Shown: positions 55,950 to 64,000 of the stretch, one piece after another
Layout: every line of letters begins with the position of its first letter
Numbering within the stretch: the stretch's first letter is position 1
Origin: Hyphomicrobiales bacterium
Lineage (GTDB): Bacteria > Pseudomonadota > Alphaproteobacteria > Rhizobiales > Rhizobiaceae
Assembly (NCBI GenBank): GCA_900473175.1
Contig: UCKM01000029.1
Coordinates: forward strand, 38,750 to 102,749
DNA length: 64,000 bases
Direction of reading: 5' to 3'
Position numbers and translations under genes: made by a program
The notes under the pieces: model-generated
Seen by the model: only the letters and a program-made list of their open reading frames with translations
What the model was told of the DNA's origin: nothing
The model's database searches: none

Positions 55950-58391
55950 ATGGCCGGATTGCCTGACGATATTCCATTCTTTGATGAACCTGATGTGCCG
56001 CAGCGGCCTTCGGGCATAGCTGCGCGCGCGATGCAGGCGCGCGGCGCGCCGCCATATCTCAGCGGCCTTAATCCCGAGCAGCGCCTTGCGGTTGAAACGA
56101 CCGAAGGTCCGGTGCTGGTTCTGGCCGGTGCCGGCACCGGCAAAACCCGCGTTCTTACCTCACGCATTGCCCATATCCTTTCGCTGGGCAAGGCCTACCC
56201 CAGCCAGATTCTCGCGGTGACCTTTACCAACAAGGCGGCGCGCGAGATGAAGGAGCGCATTGGCGTGCTGGTTGGCGGTGCGGTTGAAGGGATGCCGTGG
56301 CTTGGCACGTTTCACTCGATCGGTGTGAAGCTACTGCGCCGCCACGCCGAGCTTGTCGGCCTCAAATCCGACTTCACAATCCTCGATACGGACGATGTCA
56401 TTCGACTGATCAAGCAGATCATCCAGGCCGAAGGTCTCGACGACAAGCGCTGGCCGGCGAAACAATTCGCGCTGATGATAGATGGCTGGAAGAACAAGGG
56501 CCTCGGACCGTCCGAGATACCGGAAGGCGATGCGCGGGCCTTTGCCAATGGCAAGGGACGCGAACTCTTTACCGCCTACCAGAACCGGCTGAAAACGCTG
56601 AACGCCTGCGATTTTGGTGATCTCCTGTGCCACCCGATCCGCATGTTCCGCGCCTACCCCGATATTTTGAAGGAATACCACGCCAAGTTTCGTTACATCC
56701 TCGTCGACGAGTATCAGGACACCAATACCGCGCAATATATGTGGCTGCGCCTCATTGCGCAGGGTTCGAAGAATGTCTGTTGCGTTGGCGATGACGACCA
56801 GTCCATCTATGGCTGGCGCGGTGCGGAAGTGGATAACATCTTGCGCTTCGAAAAGGATTTTCCCGGCGCAAAAGTTATCCGGCTCGAGCGCAACTACCGT
56901 TCCACTGCCCATATTCTCGGCACCGCGTCCTTTCTGATCTCTCATAATGAGGGGCGTCTCGGCAAAACGCTGTTTACCGATGCGGCGAGCCCGGAAGACT
57001 CGAAAGTCAATGTGCATGCCGCCTGGGATTCGGAAGAAGAAGCGCGCGCGGTCGGTGAGGAAATCGAACAGGCCCAGCGCAATGGCCACAATCTCAACGA
57101 CATGGCGATCCTCGTGCGTGCCTCTTTCCAGATGCGTGAGTTCGAAGATCGTTTCGTCACACTCGGATTGAATTACCGGGTCGTCGGCGGCCCGCGATTT
57201 TATGAGCGGCTCGAAATTCGCGACGCCCTCGCCTATCTGCGCGTGGTCGCGCAGGGAGCGGACGATCTCGCGCTCGAACGCATCATCAATACGCCAAAGC
57301 GTGGCTTGGGCGAAGCGGCGATCCGGCAGGTGCACGATTATGCCCGGGCCCGCGATATCGGCATGCTCGACGCCGCCGCAGACCTTATCGAAACCGAGGA
57401 ATTGAAGCCGAAGCCACGCTCTGCCTTGCGCGAGGTCGTCGAAAACTTCCGGCGCTGGCAGTCTTTGATCGACACGACGCCGCATACGGAACTCGCCGAG
57501 AAAATCCTTGATGAATCTGGCTATACGGCGATGTGGCAGGCGGATCGCTCCGCCGAGGCGCCGGGCCGGCTGGAAAACCTGAAAGAGCTTATTCGCTCGA
57601 TGGAGGAGTATGAGTCGCTGCGCTCCTTCCTCGAACATGTCGCCCTTGTCATGGACGCCGAGCAGAACGAAAACATCGACGCCGTCAACATCATGACTTT
57701 GCACTCGGCAAAGGGGCTGGAATTCGAGACGGTGTTCCTGCCCGGCTGGGAGGAAGGCCTTTTCCCCCACCAGCGTTCCCTCGATGAAGGGGGCCGCTCG
57801 GGCCTCGAAGAGGAACGGCGCCTGGCCTATGTGGGGCTGACGCGCGCCAAGAAGCATCTGCACATCTGGTTTGTCTCGAACCGGCGCATTCATGGCCTCT
57901 GGCAATCGACCATCCCGTCACGCTTCCTCGAAGAACTGCCGGAAGCGCATGTGGATGTGGTGGCGAGCGGCGATTCTTATGGCGGTTATGGTGGGCGCGG
58001 CGGCTACGGCCAGTCGCGGTTCGACCGTGCCGATCCGTTCGAGAACAGCTATTCGACGCCAGGCTGGCAGAGGGCACAGCAGCACCGGTCCGACGCAACG
58101 CGCAATAATTGGGGCTCGCGCTCCGGCGCCAAGGTCGAGCGCATCGGCTACGGCGAAACGGATTCGGGTCATGGCGCCGGCCGCGGTTCGGTGAAGGGCC
58201 GCACCATCGACGGCGAACTCGTGGCGAAATCCGTCAGCGAAACGCCGTCGAACTTCGATGTCGGCGACCGCGTGTTCCATATCAAGTTCGGCAATGGCAA
58301 TGTCTCATCGATCGAAGGCAACAAGCTCACCATCGATTTCGACAAGGCCGGACAGAAGCGCGTCCTGGATAGTTTCGTCAAAGGGATTTGA
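55950..58391 (+). CDS. uvrD: UvrD/PcrA-type DNA helicase
   Basis: Superfamily 1A 3'-5' helicase, 813 residues. Motif I is VLAGAGTGKTRVLTSRIAHI, Ia ILAVTFTNKAAREMKER, motif II YILVDEYQDTN, III VGDDDQSIYGWRGAEV, IV RLERNYRSTAHIL, V VNIMTLHSAKGLEFETVFLP and VI RRLAYVGLTRAKKHL. A Gly/Tyr-rich linker near residue 675 (SYGGYGGRGGYGQS) leads to the C-terminal PcrA-type domain (VGDRVFHIKFGNGNV). It acts in nucleotide-excision and replication-coupled repair. The ATG at 55950 gives full length. Confidence 0.95.
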   Translation: MAGLPDDIPFFDEPDVPQRPSGIAARAMQARGAPPYLSGLNPEQRLAVETTEGPVLVLAGAGTGKTRVLTSRIAHILSLGKAYPSQILAVTFTNKAAREMKERIGVLVGGAVEGMPWLGTFHSIGVKLLRRHAELVGLKSDFTILDTDDVIRLIKQIIQAEGLDDKRWPAKQFALMIDGWKNKGLGPSEIPEGDARAFANGKGRELFTAYQNRLKTLNACDFGDLLCHPIRMFRAYPDILKEYHAKFRYILVDEYQDTNTAQYMWLRLIAQGSKNVCCVGDDDQSIYGWRGAEVDNILRFEKDFPGAKVIRLERNYRSTAHILGTASFLISHNEGRLGKTLFTDAASPEDSKVNVHAAWDSEEEARAVGEEIEQAQRNGHNLNDMAILVRASFQMREFEDRFVTLGLNYRVVGGPRFYERLEIRDALAYLRVVAQGADDLALERIINTPKRGLGEAAIRQVHDYARARDIGMLDAAADLIETEELKPKPRSALREVVENFRRWQSLIDTTPHTELAEKILDESGYTAMWQADRSAEAPGRLENLKELIRSMEEYESLRSFLEHVALVMDAEQNENIDAVNIMTLHSAKGLEFETVFLPGWEEGLFPHQRSLDEGGRSGLEEERRLAYVGLTRAKKHLHIWFVSNRRIHGLWQSTIPSRFLEELPEAHVDVVASGDSYGGYGGRGGYGQSRFDRADPFENSYSTPGWQRAQQHRSDATRNNWGSRSGAKVERIGYGETDSGHGAGRGSVKGRTIDGELVAKSVSETPSNFDVGDRVFHIKFGNGNVSSIEGNKLTIDFDKAGQKRVLDSFVKGI

Positions 58392-58393
58392 GG

Positions 58394-59152
58394 TTAGAAC
58401 AGTGACGGTTGGTATGGACCGTCATCTAATCTGACAATTCCCAGAAGAGTCCATTGCGTAGGGCGCTTGGCTATTGTTCCTAGGACAAAAACAACGCCGT
58501 CACGAGAGTAGTCAATTTCAAATTTTTGCTTCATGCGAGCCAAAGCATCTTGGGCGCCATACTTTTTACTCCACTTCCAAAAAGTGGCGTGTGTTTCCCA
58601 ATCGCCACATTGAAACGTATGTTTACCTGCCACGTCCTCAAAACTAAAGGCTAAGTGATAAGGTGTCGGGGTGAACGGGTCTACATGTTCGTCAAGAATG
58701 TCTAGCTGAGCAGCAGCGCGAACATAAGCCTGTCGCTCGGCGGCAACCTGGCTCTCCGACTTCTTCCGGTGGACAAACCGAACTGACGAAGGTCTTATCG
58801 CTGTAAGCGAGCGTCCCAATGCAGTTGCTTCATCGGTTGATGACGTTATGAGTGGTTCTATCAGCTGCCGTCGATACTTTGCTGGCGTTTCGCCAACCTT
58901 TGCGATCGATCCTTCAACGATCCGACAACTCTCCACTCTCTTATCTCGAGAACTCGCGATTGCTTGAAAGTTCACTATATCCCAGCGGCTAAACGCTTCG
59001 CCCGCGTGCCGATATCGAACCGGATATAGACGTTTCCATTCACCACTCTCAGATATTGCCGCACAGCAGACGGTCTCTGAATAGCCGCTACTCGGCCGCG
59101 GCAAGGCCTTCACTAGTATGGTTGCTCGGTAACTTTTCGGGATTTTGCTCAT
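58394..59152 (-). CDS. Unknown protein paired with DUF488 gene
   Basis: 252 residues from ATG 59152, which lies inside the DUF488 gene (65-base overlap). The N-terminal part, ILVKALPRPSSGYSETVCCA followed by GEWKRLYPVRYRH, resembles a family I have seen annotated as hypothetical next to DUF488 genes; the resemblance is from memory. No catalytic motif is evident. The stop is two bases from the convergent uvrD stop. G+C is well below neighbours (45% in 58501-58560, counted by hand). Probably acquired with the DUF488 gene as a unit. Confidence 0.72.
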   Translation of the reverse strand: MSKIPKSYRATILVKALPRPSSGYSETVCCAAISESGEWKRLYPVRYRHAGEAFSRWDIVNFQAIASSRDKRVESCRIVEGSIAKVGETPAKYRRQLIEPLITSSTDEATALGRSLTAIRPSSVRFVHRKKSESQVAAERQAYVRAAAQLDILDEHVDPFTPTPYHLAFSFEDVAGKHTFQCGDWETHATFWKWSKKYGAQDALARMKQKFEIDYSRDGVVFVLGTIAKRPTQWTLLGIVRLDDGPYQPSLF

Positions 59153-59603
59153 AATAGTCCAAACGATCCACAAATAAATCGAACTTAGTATAGCTAAAAG
59201 TCAGAAGATGCTCTGCAACAATCGATCGATGGCAATGTATTGGGCTGCGTTCAAAGCACATCATGCAGGTTAAAGAGCGTCTTGCAGTTCGGGCTAAATC
59301 GCGCAGCGCTGCCTGTGCTTCGTGGCCTTCTATGTGTGCACCAAATATCTTACGGAAGTTATCGAAATCGCCGCGACGTGCGGCTTCACGTCCTGGCTTT
59401 GGGTCGCCTAATGATCTGAAATGAATATAGTCAATTCCCGCCTCCGCAAGGTGAGCACGAAGAACATTCTTAGAAAATCCTTTCTTACGGGACAAAGGTA
59501 CATCGCGTACATCGGCGAGAGTCTTTACTCCAGCAATGTTCAATGTTGCTAGAAACCGATCGATATCAACGCCTTCATAGCCGATAGTATAAATTGTTGT
59601 CAT
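59088..59603 (-). CDS. DUF488-family protein
   Basis: 171 residues beginning TTIYTIGYEGVDIDRFLATL, with LADVRDVPLSRKKGFSKNVL and the family signature LTCMMCFERSPIHCHRSIVAEHL. The Cys and CHR positions are conserved and look like a metal or nucleotide site, but the activity is not established. GGAG seven bases before ATG 59603 fixes the start. G+C is as low as 35% in 59161-59220 (hand count). The downstream partner overlaps its end. Confidence 0.85.
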   Translation of the reverse strand: MTTIYTIGYEGVDIDRFLATLNIAGVKTLADVRDVPLSRKKGFSKNVLRAHLAEAGIDYIHFRSLGDPKPGREAARRGDFDNFRKIFGAHIEGHEAQAALRDLARTARRSLTCMMCFERSPIHCHRSIVAEHLLTFSYTKFDLFVDRLDYYEQNPEKLPSNHTSEGLAAAE

Positions 59604-59683
59604 ATAGAGTCTCCAATCCGCACTATCGGGACGAAACGTTAAAACCGAATTACTGCGCATAGTTGAGGCTCAAAACATACACC

Positions 59684-60517
59684 TTATTTGAGCCAATCCC
59701 CGTGCACCCAGCCGGAAAAGTCGGGCTGACCCGACGCGTTGAGGACCGACACATAGCGCCACTTGCCGCTCGCTTCATGCACCAGTACCCTCGTCCTGTC
59801 TGGGATGATATCGTGGACCTTTGGGAAGGACGCACTGGCACCCGAGCGGATGTTCAGGCCGGAGCTTGAGTGAACCACCATGCCGGCGTCACCAATTTCG
59901 GCCTCGCCCTTAACCTTCGCCTTGAAGGCGTTCATGTCCCACGCGGGGCCGGGATCGGACTTGCGCCCCGGTGCGATGTCATCATGGCCCATAATGTCCT
60001 CAATGGGGTATTCGGCGCAGATGGCTTGGGCGGCAGCGATCACGGTCTCGATCTGGGCGGTCGTGAACACCTCCCAACCGCAATCGGGTACGCCGAACTT
60101 GTGACGTGCCTCGATCACCTTTGAACCGTCGACAGGCGCTCCCGTCCAGGAAACCCAACCTCCGTCGCTCTTGTTGAGCGGTCCCCAATTTTCGATTTCT
60201 ATGCCGATGGCGGCGTTGTTCAGGCCGGAATAGTACGTGCCATCCTTACCGGTCCACTGGCTCTTGCCAGCATGCCAGGCAACGACATTGAAGGGCACGC
60301 ATTGCGTAATCGCCCCGTCGCGGCGAACTACGAGGTGGGCGGAGACATTGGCGGACTTTTGAAAAAAATATTTGGAAATATCGGCATCGGGACCGCTGGC
60401 CGTGTAGTGAATGATCAGGAATCGAGGTTTCAACACCCCGCCGGCATTGGGTGAGCCCATATAGGGCACATTGGCTGAATCGGTCCTGAGCCGGTGGTGG
60501 TCGATATGAAAATCCAT
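59684..60517 (-). CDS. N-acetylmuramoyl-L-alanine amidase with SH3 domain
   Basis: 277 residues from ATG 60517 (AGGA eight bases upstream). The Amidase_2 domain has the zinc ligands His in FLIIHYTASG, His in IMGHDDIAPGRKSDPGP and the final Asp, with AIGIEIENWG between. A bacterial SH3 domain (HSSSGLNIRSGASASFPKVH ... WRYVSVL) forms the last 65 residues. No signal peptide is seen. It cleaves the amide between muramic acid and the peptide, acting in recycling or as a lytic enzyme. No phage genes accompany it. Confidence 0.92.
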   Translation of the reverse strand: MDFHIDHHRLRTDSANVPYMGSPNAGGVLKPRFLIIHYTASGPDADISKYFFQKSANVSAHLVVRRDGAITQCVPFNVVAWHAGKSQWTGKDGTYYSGLNNAAIGIEIENWGPLNKSDGGWVSWTGAPVDGSKVIEARHKFGVPDCGWEVFTTAQIETVIAAAQAICAEYPIEDIMGHDDIAPGRKSDPGPAWDMNAFKAKVKGEAEIGDAGMVVHSSSGLNIRSGASASFPKVHDIIPDRTRVLVHEASGKWRYVSVLNASGQPDFSGWVHGDWLK

Positions 60518-60629
60518 ACTGAAATTCCTTCTCAAATACTTCACTCTATCATGCAGTATTTGAGATTAAATTCCTACTGTCCATTAGTATAAGGCTTTAT
60601 GTCCTAGCTCTCGCAACGGGCGCAGCCTT

Positions 60630-61112
60630 TTACTCCGGCTTACCCTTCGCCCAGGTCACATTGCCAGCGAAGAGCGGGATCGTCGAGATCGATGTCTTGG
60701 CCGAGCCATCCTGGACCTGTGTGGCGTGGGCGAGATAGATCAGGGTGTTGTTGGCTTTGTCATAGATCCGGGTGATGACGAGTTTCTTCCAGATCAGGCT
60801 GGTTCGCTCGGAAAAGACGCGCTCGCCATCCTCGCCCAGCTTGATATCACCAATATTGATCGGCCCGGTCTGCTGGCAGGAGATGGAGGCATTGGAGGGA
60901 TCCTCGAACCAGTTTCCCTTCTGCAGCCTGTCGATCACACCGCGCGAAAATGACGCAAGGTGGCAGGTAACGCCCTGCACTTTCGGGTCGCTGACCGCGT
61001 CGATGACGATGTCATTCCCGAGCCAGTCGACACCCACCTTGCCGACCTCGTCAGCCTTGGCCGGCAGGATGGCGGCGCCCAAGAGGGCCAGTGCAGCTAA
61101 GGTTCGCTTCAT
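60630..61112 (-). CDS. creA: CreA-family periplasmic protein
   Basis: 160-residue precursor with a signal peptide (RTLAALALLGAAILPAKA). The mature protein matches CreA: VDWLGNDIVIDAVSDPKVQG, VTCHLASFSRGVIDRLQKG and FSERTSLIWKKLVITRIYD, with a Cys pair likely to form a disulfide. Its role is unknown. ATG 61112 with AGGAGAG is used; the frame extends to 61175 but that part is not family-like. Confidence 0.92.
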   Translation of the reverse strand: MKRTLAALALLGAAILPAKADEVGKVGVDWLGNDIVIDAVSDPKVQGVTCHLASFSRGVIDRLQKGNWFEDPSNASISCQQTGPINIGDIKLGEDGERVFSERTSLIWKKLVITRIYDKANNTLIYLAHATQVQDGSAKTSISTIPLFAGNVTWAKGKPE

Positions 61113-61193
61113 CGATCTCTCCTGAGGACTAGGACCTGTGCCGACACAGTTGGATATTGCGAGAGAAGATTGCAAGCAGGAAAATGTTCCTTC

Positions 61194-61826
61194 CTAGCGC
61201 CCCCATTTGGCAAGGAAATCCTCGATGCTAAGCGATTGAATATCGGGAATGGCCTCGAAGATCGTGTCCAACGGCCAGTCCCACCAGGTAAGCTGCAGCA
61301 GCCGAGCAGCGATTTCCTCCGGAAAACGCGGACGGATCACCCTGGCAGGATTGCCGGCAACGATCATGTAGGGCGCGACATCCTTGGTGACCACCGCATT
61401 GGCGCCGACGACGGCACCGTGGCCGATCTTGATGGCGGGCATGATCACGGCGCCGTGGCCGATCCACACGTCATGGCCGATGCTGACGCGCTTCGCCTGC
61501 CTGCGGGCGCGAAAGGCGCTGTCGATGCCCTGGAAGCGGAAATATTCGTTGGGCCGATAGCTGATCTTGTGCATTGTCAGCCGTTCCATCGGGTGTTCGA
61601 GCGCATTGATCCGGACATTCGCCGCGATCGAGCAGAAGCGCCCGATATCCGCATAAATGCCCTCGCTATGCCGCTCCAGGTAGGAAAAATCGCCCACCGT
61701 CACGTCACGCAAAATGACGCGTTCGCCAACTTCGGCGTATTTGCCGAGCTTTACGCCTTTCAGCTGCGCCGTCGGATGAATGCGTGGCTGCTCGTTCTGG
61801 AATCGCGGATCGTCACTATCAGACAT
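61194..61826 (-). CDS. Hexapeptide-repeat acyltransferase
   Basis: 210 residues of left-handed beta-helix type: IHPTAQLKGVKLGKYAEVGE, IYADIGRFCSIAANVRINALEHPMER, VSIGHDVWIGHGAVIMPAIK, then GANAVVTKDVAPYMIVAGNPARVIRPRFPEE. The EHPMERLTMHKISYR segment and the TWWDWP tail resemble acetyltransferases of phosphonate (phn) loci, and more distantly Vat/CAT enzymes. No phn genes are in the window, so the acceptor is unknown. ATG 61826 is preferred over the TTG at 61853. Confidence 0.85.
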   Translation of the reverse strand: MSDSDDPRFQNEQPRIHPTAQLKGVKLGKYAEVGERVILRDVTVGDFSYLERHSEGIYADIGRFCSIAANVRINALEHPMERLTMHKISYRPNEYFRFQGIDSAFRARRQAKRVSIGHDVWIGHGAVIMPAIKIGHGAVVGANAVVTKDVAPYMIVAGNPARVIRPRFPEEIAARLLQLTWWDWPLDTIFEAIPDIQSLSIEDFLAKWGR

Positions 61827-61893
61827 GGTGTGGTCTCGAATGGCCCTGGGCAATTCTTTTGCATAAGCCAGCTTGAAATCCTATATTCAAACG

Positions 61894-62055
61894 ATGAAAA
61901 CGTCGTCTTCGATCAGTGCCTCACGAACGATGCTCTACGCAGCCCTCGCGCTCCTTGCGTCGGTTGCTTCGGGCCTCACGTTCGCTGCATGGTTCAACAA
62001 CAGCGATTCAATCTTTCTTTCCCTCATCAATGCGGGTCTCGCCTGGTGCATGTAG
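61894..62055 (+). CDS. Small single-span membrane protein (53 aa)
   Basis: A Ser-rich start (KTSSSISASRTMLY), one hydrophobic helix (AALALLASVASGLTFAAWF) and a second short hydrophobic end. It precedes the SCO gene by 28 bases on the same strand. I know no named family. Position before a copper chaperone gene hints at a role in cytochrome oxidase assembly, but that is guesswork. The ribosome binding site is weak. Confidence 0.5.
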   Translation: MKTSSSISASRTMLYAALALLASVASGLTFAAWFNNSDSIFLSLINAGLAWCM

Positions 62056-62083
62056 CCGCCACGCGCTCCCGGAGTTTTCATCC

Positions 62084-62674
62084 ATGAGCAAACGTCTGCT
62101 GCCCTTACTGATTGTGGCGATTATCGTCTTGGTTGTGGCGGCCGGATGGATCACCTTCCAGGCGTCACGCCAGACAGTTGGCGGTAATCAGGGGCCGTTC
62201 GGAACACCATTTCAGCTGACGACGATGAATGGCGAGCCGATCACGGAGGCGGCGTTCCGGCATAAGCCATCGGCTATCTTCTTCGGATTTACGCACTGTC
62301 CAGAGATTTGCCCGACGACCCTGTTCGAGCTGGATGGCTGGCTCAAAAAGCTGGGTCCGGAAGGCAAGGACCTCAATGCCTATTTCGTTACGGTCGATCC
62401 GGAGCGGGATGACGCAGCGACGATGAAGGCCTATGTCAGTAACGTCTCCGACCGCATCGTCGGTGTGACTGGCGATCCAGACAAGATGGCGGCCATGCTC
62501 AAAGGCTACAGCGTCTACGCACGCAAGGTCCCCGTTGACGGCGGCGACTATACGATGGACCACACCGCCTCGGTCTTTCTTCTTGACAGCAAGGGCGGAT
62601 TCTTCGGCACCATTGCCTATGGCGAAAATCCTGATACGGCTGTCGAAAAATTGAAACGCCTCGCCAAGAGCTGA
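62084..62674 (+). CDS. SCO1/SenC-type copper chaperone
   Basis: 196 residues with one N-terminal membrane anchor ([19 protein letters not shown]). The thioredoxin-like domain has the copper ligands CPEICP near residue 71 and the distal His in [29 protein letters not shown] and [11 protein letters not shown] are typical. It inserts or reduces copper for the CuA centre of cytochrome c oxidase. ATG 62084 follows GGAG; the frame is open upstream but unrelated to the family. Confidence 0.93.
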   Translation: MSKRLLPLLIVAIIVLVVAAGWITFQASRQTVGGNQGPFGTPFQLTTMNGEPITEAAFRHKPSAIFFGFTHCPEICPTTLFELDGWLKKLGPEGKDLNAYFVTVDPERDDAATMKAYVSNVSDRIVGVTGDPDKMAAMLKGYSVYARKVPVDGGDYTMDHTASVFLLDSKGGFFGTIAYGENPDTAVEKLKRLAKS

Positions 62675-62687
62675 AAGCCTGTCCCTG

Positions 62688-63572
62688 ATGACCACCCAGA
62701 CCCGCCTTTTCCTGACCGCTGGCAAGATCGAAGCCGAGCGCGTGTTCAGCATGCTTGAGCGCGCTTTCGAGGAGGATGGCTTGCCGATCTCGACCTCCGA
62801 AGTCGATGAGGATCGCGAAATATTCGAGATTTCAGTCTATACGTTCGAGCCCGACGAGATCGAACCGCGCATCAAGGATATACTCGGAAGTGACGCCTTC
62901 GGTCTTGAACTCAAGCGCGAGCAGGTGCCGGATATCGATTGGGTTGCGCATTCGCTCGAGGGTCTGAAACCAGTGCGCGCCGGGCGGTTTTTCGTCCACG
63001 GTTCCCATGACCGCGACAAGCGCCGCATCAACGAACTCGGCATCGAGATCGACGCCGGACTTGCTTTCGGCACCGGCCATCACGGCACGACCTCCGGCTG
63101 TCTCGACATGATCGACGAAGTGATCCGCCGCGAGCATCCGCGCAATGCGCTCGACCTCGGCACCGGCAGCGCGGTGCTCGCCATCGGCATCGCCAAGCTT
63201 GCCCCGATCCCTGTCCTCGCCACCGATATCGACCCGATTGCCGTCGCCGTGGCGCGGGATAATGTGGTGAAAAATGGCGTTGCCGCACGAGTCAAGACCG
63301 AGACGGCAACGGGGTTTCATCACCCGGCGATGCGCCTTGCCGCGCCGTTCGATCTCATCGTCGCCAATATTCTGGCGCGGCCCCTGATGCAGTTGGCACC
63401 CAAGATGCGCACGCATCTTGCCATTGGCGGCTCGCTCATTCTTTCAGGAATTCTTGAAACGCAGCGCGAAAAGGTGCTCGCGGCTTACCGGGTCCAGGGC
63501 CTCTTCCACCAGAAGACGCTGCGGCGCGAGGGCTGGGTGACGCTGCACCTGAAAGCCAGGGCAACCTACTAG
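62688..63572 (+). CDS. prmA: Ribosomal protein L11 methyltransferase
   Basis: 294 residues. The SAM-binding motif I is [20 protein letters not shown], preceded by [22 protein letters not shown] (PrmA hallmark), with [19 protein letters not shown] and the catalytic-type [16 protein letters not shown]. It trimethylates L11 in the cytosol. It starts 13 bases after the SCO stop. The stop overlaps the convergent 46-aa gene by four bases. Confidence 0.95.
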   Translation: MTTQTRLFLTAGKIEAERVFSMLERAFEEDGLPISTSEVDEDREIFEISVYTFEPDEIEPRIKDILGSDAFGLELKREQVPDIDWVAHSLEGLKPVRAGRFFVHGSHDRDKRRINELGIEIDAGLAFGTGHHGTTSGCLDMIDEVIRREHPRNALDLGTGSAVLAIGIAKLAPIPVLATDIDPIAVAVARDNVVKNGVAARVKTETATGFHHPAMRLAAPFDLIVANILARPLMQLAPKMRTHLAIGGSLILSGILETQREKVLAAYRVQGLFHQKTLRREGWVTLHLKARATY

Positions 63573-63709
63573 ACGTAGTAGATCGTGTGTTTGGTTCTAT
63601 CGCGCGTCGCGTCGATCGAACGCACGGCATAACGACTCATCTTGGCCACGCGATAGGCGGCCAAGTTTTCCAGTGCTGTCTTGAAAAATCCGCGGATCCT
63701 GTGTGCCAT
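63569..63709 (-). CDS. Small basic protein (46 aa)
   Basis: The minus-strand frame encodes [20 protein letters not shown] and then [20 protein letters not shown], ending TIYYV. The protein is basic and helical. GGAG lies seven bases before ATG 63709. The C-terminal codons overlap the prmA stop on the other strand. The length hides it from a 60-codon ORF cutoff. It resembles short DUF1127-like proteins in size and charge, but I would not assign it to that family. Confidence 0.6.
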   Translation of the reverse strand: MAHRIRGFFKTALENLAAYRVAKMSRYAVRSIDATRDRTKHTIYYV

Positions 63710-63955
63710 CGCTCATCTCCATGATCAAATGGTGGCAACCGATCCTCCCGACTCATACGATAGCCGATTTGGCATCCACCCAACCAGCAACGTTCGTGCA
63801 TGGCAGTCATGATCGGTGTGCACGTTTCCGGCAATAATTCTGCAATGCCGGGAGAGCGCTTCGCGACAAAATCGCGTGCCAAGCGCGCTCGTCCATTGCG
63901 CAGGGACAGGCGGGGAGATAGGTTTCGACCTCCAACAAAAGAGGTCATATTCATC

Positions 63956-64000
63956 ATGTTCCAGTCGTTTGAGGTCACCAGCAATCCTGCCACCGGTGGC
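63956..64000 (+). CDS. Aminopeptidase P-family protein (only first 15 codons)
   Basis: The last 45 bases encode MFQSFEVTSNPATGG, which matches the N-terminus of rhizobial Xaa-Pro aminopeptidases. Everything else lies beyond the window. GAGGT precedes the ATG at a somewhat long distance. The 246 bases before it (63710-63955) show no gene on either strand. Confidence 0.6.
   Translation, partial: MFQSFEVTSNPATGG

Noticed and set aside
56331..57905. 524-codon minus-strand frame inside uvrD
   Set aside because: uvrD has all helicase motifs on the plus strand; the reverse frame is a codon-bias artefact.
59684..60517. Prophage lysis gene
   Set aside because: The amidase has no holin, tail, integrase or other phage genes nearby; a chromosomal cell-wall enzyme is the simpler reading.
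63637..63993. 118-codon minus-strand frame at the window end
   Set aside because: It overlaps the aminopeptidase P start and the 46-codon gene and has no family-like features.

Overview
This window looks like ordinary chromosome of a Hyphomicrobiales (Rhizobiales) alphaproteobacterium, probably near Phyllobacterium, Mesorhizobium or Rhizobium. Supporting signs are a circularly permuted tmRNA with the tag ANDNYAEARLAA, alpha-type SspB next to DUF4169 and ribbon-helix-helix genes, a fused SecDF, a rhizobial-style thi cluster behind a TPP riboswitch, and dense G+C-rich coding throughout. The genus is inference.

Layout: 1-5.5 kb carries secDF (cut by the window edge), a Kef/YbaL-type antiporter, a YbhN-like membrane protein and an RBBP9-like hydrolase. 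5.6-10.9 kb carries an Rrf2 regulator and the minus-strand operon [TPP riboswitch]-thiC-thiO-thiS-thiG, with a palindromic repeat between thiS and thiG. 11-17.6 kb carries rpsU, ridA, tRNA-Lys, phzF-like, nudix and EEP-nuclease genes, a BA14K-like secreted protein, a mirrored pair of 50-bp repeats, ilvC and a TetR regulator. 17.8-27.3 kb carries kup, pdxJ, a RecD-like helicase, a cobalt-type nitrile hydratase operon, a LysE exporter, and ilvI-ilvH behind an attenuator whose leader peptide (MKTVLIVVGSRMGRVL) can be read directly.

27.5-37.8 kb carries a HerA-like ATPase, miaA and serB (divergent, with overlapping start codons), degP-DUF2065-hflC-hflK, and folA-thyA. A HEPN-domain gene and an unknown partner sit between folA and thyA. 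38-43.8 kb carries ssrA (tmRNA), an arsR-SRPBCC-DUF899 cassette, a Bcr/CflA exporter with a divergent TetR gene, and sspB-DUF4169-RHH. 43.9-55.7 kb carries a large AsmA-like protein that apparently starts at CTG, a D-lactate/glycolate dehydrogenase-like flavoprotein, a DUF2185 gene with a secreted partner, a Tat-exported dienelactone hydrolase, an EamA exporter opposite an Lrp regulator, and a PQQ glucose dehydrogenase. 56-64 kb carries uvrD, an A+T-richer DUF488 two-gene cassette, a cell-wall amidase, creA, a hexapeptide acyltransferase, a SCO protein, prmA, an overlooked 46-aa gene, and the first codons of an aminopeptidase P.

The window covers most of branched-chain amino acid synthesis (ilvI, ilvH, ilvC), thiamine thiazole and pyrimidine assembly, dTMP/folate metabolism (thyA, folA), and trans-translation plus its degradation adaptor (ssrA, sspB). 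The best candidates for undescribed biology are the HEPN/partner pair inside thyA-folA, the DUF488/partner pair behind uvrD, and the ilv leader peptide, whose transcript may be leaderless. No CRISPR array, insertion sequence, integrase or prophage was found.
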